Source of the DNA: Candidatus Thiosymbion sp.
GTDB taxonomy: Bacteria; Pseudomonadota; Gammaproteobacteria; Chromatiales; Chromatiaceae
Reading direction: 5' to 3'
Assembly: GCA_018435665.1 (NCBI GenBank)
Contig: JAHDND010000200.1
Coordinates: 1 to 37,557, forward strand
Length of the DNA: 37,557 nt
A program made the position numbers and the translations under genes. Shown here in pieces: positions 32,588 through 37,557 of this stretch (position 1 is the stretch's first letter; every line of letters begins with the position of its first letter). The notes below the pieces were generated by a model. The model searched no databases. It was not told the DNA's origin and worked only from the letters and a program-made list of their open reading frames with translations.

Positions 32588-33415
32588 ATGCCTGAATTAC
32601 CGGAAGTAGAAACTGCCCTCCGGGGCCTGACTCCTCATCTGGTGGGTCGGCGAATCATGAAACTGGAGGTCAGGGAACGCCGCTTGCGTCTGCCGGTGGC
32701 GGAGGGAACGGCAGCCAAGGTGGCGGGTGAAGTGATTAGTTGCATGAGGCGGCGAGGCAAATACCTGCTGCTGGAACTGGAAGGCAATGGGACCCTCCTC
32801 CTGCATTTGGGAATGTCCGGAAGCCTTCGGGTGCTGCCCGAAACCTCGCCCCCAGGGACGCATGACCATCTAGACCTGATCCTGGATGATGGTCAATGTC
32901 TTCGCCTACGGGATCCACGGCGCTTCGGACTCTTTCTCTGGACGGGGGATCCGCCGGAACAGCATCCCCTCCTGCGGAATTTGGGACCTGAGCCTCTTGA
33001 CGAAGGGTTTGATGGCTGTTACCTATTTAGCCGCTCTCGTGGACGTCAACTCGCAATCAAACCTTTCATCATGGATGCAAAGGTGGTCGTCGGCGTAGGT
33101 AACATCTATGCGAGCGAATCCCTGTTTCTCGCTGGCATCCGACCAGATAGTCCGGCGGGAGCGGTGAAGGAACAGGAGTATGAACAACTGGCGCACACCA
33201 TTCGCAGGGTTCTGTCAGCTTCCATTACCGCTGGCGGTACCAGTCTCCGAGATTTTGTCGGAGAGGATGGTCATCCGGGCTATTTTGCCCGTCAACTTCG
33301 TGTCTATGGTCGGGAAGGACAACCCTGTCTTATGTGCGGGACACCTATCCAGCAAGTCAGGATAGGTCAACGGTCAAGTTTTTTCTGTCCACACTGTCAA
33401 ACAAAGGTCGAATGA
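32588..33415 (+). CDS. mutM: Formamidopyrimidine-DNA glycosylase
   Basis: A base-excision repair enzyme that removes 8-oxoguanine and ring-opened purines and nicks the abasic site. The 275-residue protein begins MPELPEVET, with the catalytic Pro and Glu. It has RRRGKYLLLEL (Lys of the beta-elimination site), the helix-two-turn-helix VVVGVGNIYASESLF, and the C-terminal zinc finger CLMC ... CPHC. GQRSSFFCPHCQ is the usual finger end. In Pseudomonas mutM lies in the same stretch as ferredoxin, coaD, rsmD and M16 peptidase genes, as here. The start has AGGAAAATTAGCAGG upstream. Confidence 0.97.
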   Translation: MPELPEVETALRGLTPHLVGRRIMKLEVRERRLRLPVAEGTAAKVAGEVISCMRRRGKYLLLELEGNGTLLLHLGMSGSLRVLPETSPPGTHDHLDLILDDGQCLRLRDPRRFGLFLWTGDPPEQHPLLRNLGPEPLDEGFDGCYLFSRSRGRQLAIKPFIMDAKVVVGVGNIYASESLFLAGIRPDSPAGAVKEQEYEQLAHTIRRVLSASITAGGTSLRDFVGEDGHPGYFARQLRVYGREGQPCLMCGTPIQQVRIGQRSSFFCPHCQTKVE

Positions 33416-33419
33416 ATTA

Positions 33420-33440
33420 CCCATGAGTGGAAATCATGGG
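33420..33440 (+). terminator. Hairpin just after mutM
   Basis: CCCATGA and TCATGGG form a perfect 7-bp stem with a seven-base loop, five bases after the mutM stop. No T-run follows, so termination is uncertain. Another arm pair, CATTGGG (33502-33508) and CCCAATG (33544-33550), lies further on. The remaining gap up to 33640 shows no gene. Confidence 0.35.
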
Positions 33441-33640
33441 GGTTCCGGTGTTACGGAGACTAGGAAGGGCAGCGAGCTAAAAGTCCCCCGGTAAGGCATC
33501 CCATTGGGAGGGAGACTATTCGTATGCGTTACTACCTCCATGGCCCAATGTGGCTTCGGTAATACAAGCTGCTGATTTCTCACGCTCCCAACCCTGCCAG
33601 GGTAGGGGGGTTGAGGAGAAGGGGGCTCAAAAATAAACGA

Positions 33641-34531
33641 CTAATCGACCTGCTGAATCCCGGTAATGAACCAGTCGCCGTCCGGCCTGTTCCATTCATG
33701 CTGGATGTGCCAGAACTCGCGGAAGGCGTTGGCGGGACCCTGCTGATCCTCCCGGATCAGGCCCGAAAATTCCATGCTTGCCACCACAAGGCTGTCTTCC
33801 CGTCGGACGCTAACCAGGCTGACATCCAGCGTGACGACCTCGGTGAACTGCGGGCCAGACCCTAGGGACTGGCGTTCTCGATGCAATTCGGCGAAGAGTT
33901 CGGGCGTGGTATAAGTGCGTATATCGTCGAAGTCGGCCTTGTCCCAGGCGGATTGCAGGCGCAGAAAATGGGTTTTTGCACCGGCGGTAAAGGCTTGAGG
34001 ATCGAACCACGAGGGCGCCTGATTAGTCGCGGCCGATGCGGAAGGGGAAAACCTGCCCGCCGCTGAAGCGGCTTGGGATTGGCGTGAATACACCGGGGGC
34101 GCCTGACCGCCACCCAAAGGGCCTGGAGAGGCGCTGGCCGGAACAGGGTTGGGAGAGGTGCCGCGACGCAACATGCGGAACAGCAGAATGCCACCGATGA
34201 TCAGCGCTGCCATCAGCAGGAAATCCATCACCTGTAAACCTTCAAAGGCATCGCCGAAGAACAGGGAGGCGAGCAGTCCACCGGCGGCAAGCCCAGCCAA
34301 AGGACCCAGCCAGCGACTCGCTCCGGTGGAGCGGGGAGCCTGAGCCCGCCCACTTGCCTGGTTGGCAGGCGCGCTGCTGGATCTGGCCTGTTGGGTGGAC
34401 GCGGAAGCAGGGGGCGAACTGTATTGCTTGCCCAGATTTGAACCACCACCGAGGCGCTTGGCCTCGGCAATGGGCATGGCTAGCAGCGTAACGGTCAGGA
34501 AAGCAAAGGCAAAGGTGAGCAGATTTTTCAT
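33641..34531 (-). CDS. Tim44-like domain protein with signal peptide
   Basis: About 296 residues. The signal peptide (NLLTFAFAFLTVTLLAMPIAEA) is followed by KRLGGGSNLGKQYSS, a Ser/Ala/Gln-rich linker, then a hydrophobic block with two helices (LGPLAGLAAGGLLASLFFG and MDFLLMAALIIGGILLFRML). A second linker leads to a C-terminal Tim44/TIM44-like domain (about 175-295): FLRLQSAWDKADFDDIRTYTTPELFAELHRE ... EFWHIQHEW. The ATG at 34531 is preceded by GAGG at seven bases and starts the signal peptide; longer frames to 34585 are less likely. Bacterial proteins of this type are conserved but their role is not established. It stands alone on the minus strand, convergent with mutM. Confidence 0.82.
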   Translation of the reverse strand: MKNLLTFAFAFLTVTLLAMPIAEAKRLGGGSNLGKQYSSPPASASTQQARSSSAPANQASGRAQAPRSTGASRWLGPLAGLAAGGLLASLFFGDAFEGLQVMDFLLMAALIIGGILLFRMLRRGTSPNPVPASASPGPLGGGQAPPVYSRQSQAASAAGRFSPSASAATNQAPSWFDPQAFTAGAKTHFLRLQSAWDKADFDDIRTYTTPELFAELHRERQSLGSGPQFTEVVTLDVSLVSVRREDSLVVASMEFSGLIREDQQGPANAFREFWHIQHEWNRPDGDWFITGIQQVD

Positions 34532-34665
34532 GGGCGTCCTCAAAGAGTCGGTGAGGCGGGAGATGAACTTGTTCATAACGATCATCGCGTCGTTAGCCTT
34601 GGGTTGTAAGGTGCTACTAAGGATCTAAGGTCCCCAACCATCAGTACAACCAAGATCATCCTAAT

Positions 34666-34697
34666 AGAGGGATAGTTCGGGAGAGGGATAGTTCAGG
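34666..34697 (+). repeat. 16-bp tandem duplication
   Basis: Two adjacent 16-base units (AGAGGGATAGTTCGGG and AGAGGGATAGTTCAGG) differ at one position. They lie upstream of the Tim44-domain gene and 30 bases before repeat copy E. The 457-base gap (34532-34988) holds only this, copy E and a hairpin at 34919-34948. Confidence 0.7.
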
Positions 34698-34727
34698 GTG
34701 CGACTCAAATTCTGGCGTGTACAGGTC

Positions 34728-34796
34728 GTTAGCGTGAAAGTCACGGCAAAGGCTTTCATCTTCAGGGGTGTGGCGCGTCCCCTCATGACAGTTAGC
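34728..34796 (+). repeat. Dispersed intergenic repeat, copy E
   Basis: The copy closest to the consensus. It begins GTTAGCGTGAAAGTCACGGC, contains GCTTTCATCTTCAGGGG and GTGGCGCGTCCCC, and ends TCATGACAGTTAGC, so both ends carry GTTAGC. It sits mid-way in the gap between the Tim44-domain gene and ferredoxin. GTGAAAG near the start can pair with CTTTCAT, and the GGGG ... CCCC half folds in the shared hairpin. Confidence 0.85.
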
Positions 34797-34918
34797 CAGG
34801 AAACAGGGGGGCGAGATCCGATAAAGATGTCTCGATCAGCTGCAACCAGATCCTGAGCAGTGGTCCGGGATCAGACAGCGGAGTGGGGAAAGGACTGCTT
34901 TGGCTGACAGGCCGTCAA

Positions 34919-34948
34919 CCGCCGGAGGAGTCAGTTAACTCCTGGCGG
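34919..34948 (-). terminator. Hairpin downstream of the ferredoxin gene
   Basis: On the minus strand CCGCCAGGAGT pairs with ACTCC(TCC)GGCGG-type sequence around TTAACTG, giving a long stem with a two-base bulge. It lies 41 bases after the ferredoxin stop. There is no T-run, so it may be a processing or stabilising hairpin rather than a true terminator. Confidence 0.4.
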
Positions 34949-34988
34949 ATGGCGGCGGCTGAGGGGAGGTAGGGGCTAGGGACCAAAA

Positions 34989-35234
34989 TCAAGCGGTAAT
35001 GCGCTTAAACTTCTCCATCAGTTGGTCCTCGGACTCCTCATGATTGGGATCCTTGAGGATGCAATCCACAGGGCAAACCTCGACACACTGGGAGGTCTCG
35101 TAGTGCCCCACGCACTCCGTGCAGAGCTCGGGATCGATCACATAGATCTCATCGCCTTGGCTAATGGCGCCGTTGGGGCACTCGGGCTCGCACACATCGC
35201 AGTTGATGCATTCGTCAGTGATGTAAAGCGCCAT
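34989..35234 (-). CDS. fdx: 2[4Fe-4S] ferredoxin, Allochromatium type (YfhL family)
   Basis: An 81-residue low-potential electron carrier. The first cluster motif is CINCDVCEPECP. The second is CTECVGHYETSQCVEVCP, with the extra loop between the second and third Cys that defines the A. vinosum-type ferredoxins. A helical C-terminal extension (HEESEDQLMEKFKRIT) follows. The similarity to the A. vinosum protein, from memory, is very high and is the main taxonomic clue in the window. It lies downstream of coaD on the same strand, a common order in Gammaproteobacteria. Partner enzymes are not shown. Confidence 0.96.
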   Translation of the reverse strand: MALYITDECINCDVCEPECPNGAISQGDEIYVIDPELCTECVGHYETSQCVEVCPVDCILKDPNHEESEDQLMEKFKRITA

Positions 35235-35329
35235 GGTAAAACTCCTGGGGCAGGTGAAAAGCGAAAGGAAGAAGGGCTGGAGAGTGGGAGGGATGCCCGC
35301 TTGGCACCCGACTGCCCATAACCCCCATC

Positions 35330-35806
35330 TTACCCAAAGCGCTCCCGCAATGCAGCACGGACCTCGGGGGGGACGAAGGCGGATACATCGCCACCCAGGC
35401 GTGAGACCTCGCGCACCAGGGAGGAGGAGATAAAGGCATATTGTTCGGCAGGTGTCAGGAACAGGGTCTCGATGTGGGGGGACATCCGGCGATTCATGCT
35501 CGCCAGCTGGAATTCGAACTCGAAGTCCGACACGGCACGCAAGCCGCGCATGATGACGTTGATACCCGCCGCCTCGGCAAAGGAGACTAGCAGGCCACTG
35601 AAGGCCGTAACCTGGACATTGGTCAGATGGGCCACGGTCCCACGGGCCAAGGCCAAGCGCTCCTCAAGATCGAAGGTCGGGTGCTTGTGGGTGTCCGCTG
35701 CCACGGCCACCACCACCTGATCGAAAAGGCACGCGGCCCGTCCGATCAGATCGATGTGTCCATTCGTGATGGGATCAAAGGTTCCCGGGTAGACGACCCT
35801 GCGCAT
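35330..35806 (-). CDS. coaD: Phosphopantetheine adenylyltransferase
   Basis: The enzyme makes dephospho-CoA from phosphopantetheine and ATP, the penultimate step of CoA synthesis. From the ATG at 35806 it has 158 residues, beginning MRRVVYPGTFDPITNGHIDL with the T/HxGH nucleotidyltransferase motif. RGLRAVSDFEFEFQLASMNRRM and the ATP-site YAFISSSLVREVSRLGGDVS follow. The frame extends to 35881 but those residues overlap rsmD and are unlike the family. It is 49 bases downstream of rsmD and 95 bases upstream of fdx. Confidence 0.97.
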   Translation of the reverse strand: MRRVVYPGTFDPITNGHIDLIGRAACLFDQVVVAVAADTHKHPTFDLEERLALARGTVAHLTNVQVTAFSGLLVSFAEAAGINVIMRGLRAVSDFEFEFQLASMNRRMSPHIETLFLTPAEQYAFISSSLVREVSRLGGDVSAFVPPEVRAALRERFG

Positions 35807-35855
35807 GGGTGGCTTCCTGATGGTGAGAGGATCGGGGAAAGAGGATAGCAGGCCC

Positions 35856-36509
35856 TTAATCGCCTGTCGCCGCCAGGCCAAATCGCACCTGCCCCGCCTG
35901 GCGGTCCCGGATCAGGTTCCATTCTGACGGGAGGTCAGGAAATCCGCCGCGGGTGGCGTTTTCCAGATAAATCCTGGCCCCTGGGTTAAGCCAGCCCCCC
36001 TGCTGCAGGGCCGCGCAGCAGGGCGTGAGCAGGTGGGCATCATAAGGGGGATCGAGAAAAACCAGATCGAAGGGCGCCGGCGCGGCCGTTCGCAACCACG
36101 CCAGGGCATCGGCATGAATGATTTCGATCTGGCGCTCCGCGCTAAGGGCTCGGCGGCTGGCCTCCAAGGCTTGTCGGACGCGGGCGGTGCGCTCAACCAT
36201 GACCACTTGGGCGGCGCCTCGGGAAGCGGCCTCGAAACCCAGCGCGCCGCTCCCGGCAAAAAGATCCAGGCACCGACTGCCCTCAATCAGGGGGGCTAAC
36301 CAGTTGAACAGGGTCTCCCGTACCCGGTCGGGCGTCGGCCGCAACCCCGGCTCGTCCACCACGGACAACCGACGCCCCCGCCAAACACCGCCGATGATGC
36401 GCAGTCCACCCGAATTCATCGCAACCCGTCGACCCAGGGCGGGTTGTGGGCACTGTTTGGCCTTATTGACCCTGTCCCGGCTTAACCGCGTACCGAAGGT
36501 ATCACTCAT
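35856..36509 (-). CDS. rsmD: 16S rRNA (guanine-966 N2)-methyltransferase
   Basis: It methylates G966 of 16S rRNA. The SAM-binding motif CLDLFAGSGALGFEAASRGA and the catalytic motif FDLVFLDPPYDAH are present, with GLRIIGGVWRGRRL and RPTPDRVRETLFNWL at the N-terminus. At 217 residues it is slightly longer than usual: the first 30 residues have no family counterpart, so the Met at 36419 is an alternative start. If translation begins at 36509, the ribosome-binding region abuts the decayed repeat copy at 36515-36574. Co-directional with coaD and the M16 gene. Confidence 0.94.
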   Translation of the reverse strand: MSDTFGTRLSRDRVNKAKQCPQPALGRRVAMNSGGLRIIGGVWRGRRLSVVDEPGLRPTPDRVRETLFNWLAPLIEGSRCLDLFAGSGALGFEAASRGAAQVVMVERTARVRQALEASRRALSAERQIEIIHADALAWLRTAAPAPFDLVFLDPPYDAHLLTPCCAALQQGGWLNPGARIYLENATRGGFPDLPSEWNLIRDRQAGQVRFGLAATGD

Positions 36510-36514
36510 CTACG

Positions 36515-36574
36515 GTTAGCATGAAAATCAGGCCAAAATACTGGTCAGATTTCGCGCAGGAAAGCGACGACCCT
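36515..36574 (+). repeat. Decayed repeat copy F1
   Basis: GTTAGCATGAAAATCAGG and the following CCAAAATACT match the first 27 bases of the repeat consensus with a few substitutions; the remainder to 36574 cannot be aligned with confidence. It is arranged head to head with copy F2, giving a palindromic pair just upstream of rsmD. Confidence 0.45.
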
Positions 36575-36641
36575 CTAACTGTCATGATGGGACGCCCCAC
36601 GCCCCAGAAAATGAGAGACTTTGCCGTGGCTTTCACGCTAA
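36575..36641 (-). repeat. Dispersed intergenic repeat, copy F2
   Basis: On the minus strand it runs from TTAGCGTGAAAGCCACGGC through AAAGTCTCTCATTTTC to ATCATGACAGTTAG. It lies between the end of the M16 peptidase gene and rsmD. The hairpin half reads TGGGGCGT, loop GGG, GCGTCCCA, an eight-pair stem with G-T pairs in the shared register. Confidence 0.8.
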
Positions 36642-36654
36642 GTCCGACAGACTC

Positions 36655-37557
36655 CTAGTCGCCCTGGTTATCCGTTGTAGGTCCCACGACAACGGTGGTG
36701 AAGCGATCCGGGTCCATCCGTCGCTGGAAGGCGTCACGAATGGTTTCAACGGTCACGGCCCGGACGCGCTCGTTGAAGCGGTCAAGGTAATCCAGGGGCA
36801 AGCCATAAAAGCCAATGACGGCGAGATATTGGGCAATTTTACGGTTGCCGGCCAGGCGCAGGGGGAAGCCGCCCGTGATGTTTTTCACCGCTGCCTCAAG
36901 CTCTTCCTGGCTGGGCCCTTCGTCCCGGAAACGCTGGATGGTCGCCATCAGGACCTCACGGGCGTGCTGGCCCTGGTCATTCTTGGTGGCGAGTCCGGCG
37001 ATAAAGGGCCCGCGCTCGGCCAGGGGTAGAAAATAACTGTAGACACTATAGGAAAGACCCCGCTTCTCACGCACCTCCTCCATGAGCAGGGATACCAGCC
37101 CGCTCCCGCCCAGGATATGGTTACCGACGTAAAGCGGAAAGTAATCGGGGTCCGTGCGGGTCATGCCCGCCTGGCCGGTGAAGACGTGGGTCTGGGTGGA
37201 AGGGAAATCGATCCGCTCCAGGGTGGCGCTGAGGTTGGAGGGGAGCGGTGGCAGGGGGGTGGCGGGTTCTCCGGGTGGCAAATCCGCGGTGATGCTCTCG
37301 GCAATGGCCTCGGCCTGGGGACGGGAAATGGCCCCCACCAGCGCGATGACCGCCTGACGTGCCACATAATGGCGGGCATGAAATGCGACGAGGTCCTCCG
37401 GGGTAAGCGTCGCCAGGGACGCGGGGGTGCCAGCGGGATCGCTGGCGTAGGGATGATCGCCATACAAGAGCCGATAGAAGGCCTTCTGGCCTCGGGTGGC
37501 GGGGTCCTGGTCGGCGCGATTGATGGCGACCAGGGTATTGGCGCGGATGCGGGTGAA
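36655..37557 (-). CDS. M16 family (insulinase-like) peptidase, C-terminal part
   Basis: The frame is open to the window edge, so the N-terminus is missing; 300 residues are visible. They start FTRIRANTLVAINRADQDP, then YRLLYGDHPYASDPAGT. The middle is typical of the M16B fold: HYVARQAVIALVG, GNHILGGSGLVSLLMEEVREKRGLSYSVYSYF and AGLATKNDQG. The RGLSY motif marks the R/Y-bearing half that completes the active site of a partner. No HxxEH zinc motif is visible; it would be upstream or in a separate partner protein. In Pseudomonas two M16 genes lie next to rsmD with coaD and ferredoxin, which matches this order. The role is uncertain (periplasmic or envelope proteolysis). Confidence 0.9.
   Translation of the reverse strand, partial: FTRIRANTLVAINRADQDPATRGQKAFYRLLYGDHPYASDPAGTPASLATLTPEDLVAFHARHYVARQAVIALVGAISRPQAEAIAESITADLPPGEPATPLPPLPSNLSATLERIDFPSTQTHVFTGQAGMTRTDPDYFPLYVGNHILGGSGLVSLLMEEVREKRGLSYSVYSYFLPLAERGPFIAGLATKNDQGQHAREVLMATIQRFRDEGPSQEELEAAVKNITGGFPLRLAGNRKIAQYLAVIGFYGLPLDYLDRFNERVRAVTVETIRDAFQRRMDPDRFTTVVVGPTTDNQGD

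Noticed and set aside
33502..33550. Inverted arms after mutM as an integron attC site
   Set aside because: The arms lack the core-site GTTRRRY/RYYYAAC pattern and there is no integrase or cassette array.
8843..36641. The dispersed repeats as a CRISPR array
   Set aside because: Copies are scattered over 28 kb in both orientations with no regular spacers and no cas genes.

Overview
The window looks like chromosomal DNA from a purple sulfur bacterium of the Chromatiaceae (Gammaproteobacteria). The best marker is the 81-residue 2[4Fe-4S] ferredoxin at 34989-35234. It is of the Allochromatium vinosum type, with the extra loop in the second cluster motif and a C-terminal helical extension. The high GC content and several conserved gene blocks agree: rhodanese-secB-gpsA, envC-ctpA, glnA-ntrB-ntrC, and M16 peptidase-rsmD-coaD-fdx. 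I saw no tRNA, rRNA, CRISPR array, insertion sequence or phage gene.

Layout. 1-2383: the end of gshB, a lipoprotein ApbE and a TonB-type energy transducer, all overlapping. 2594-3745: a cation diffusion facilitator. 3749-8320: a nitrogen-control block (glnA, ntrB, ntrC) with an NtrC-type palindrome and a sigma-54 promoter in front of glnA. 8428-10472: a conserved unknown protein, endonuclease V (minus strand) and a divergent diiron-type metallo-beta-lactamase-fold protein. 10627-15314: mostly minus strand, with a small helical protein, class 1B pyrD, trmL (plus strand), gpsA, secB, a membrane-anchored rhodanese and an ArsR regulator whose cysteine pair matches the persulfide sensors. 15611-20282: envC, ctpA, a DJ-1/YajL protein and a WecA/WbpL-like sugar-phosphate transferase.

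20506-32264 is a nearly complete type II secretion operon in the Xanthomonas xps order E-F-G-H-I-J-K-L-M-N-D. It has no separate gspC and no prepilin peptidase. From gspG onward most junctions overlap by 1-4 bases, and base composition is visibly more AT-rich, most strongly inside the secretin domain of gspD. 32588-37557 returns to housekeeping genes: mutM, a Tim44-domain protein, ferredoxin, coaD, rsmD and a truncated M16 peptidase.

The most notable unexplained structure is a dispersed repeat of about 67-70 bp. Six full copies and one decayed copy lie between genes, in both orientations. Three copies overlap the stop codon of the adjacent gene, and the distal half of most copies can fold into the same hairpin with base changes that keep pairing. 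I do not recognise it as a named repeat family.
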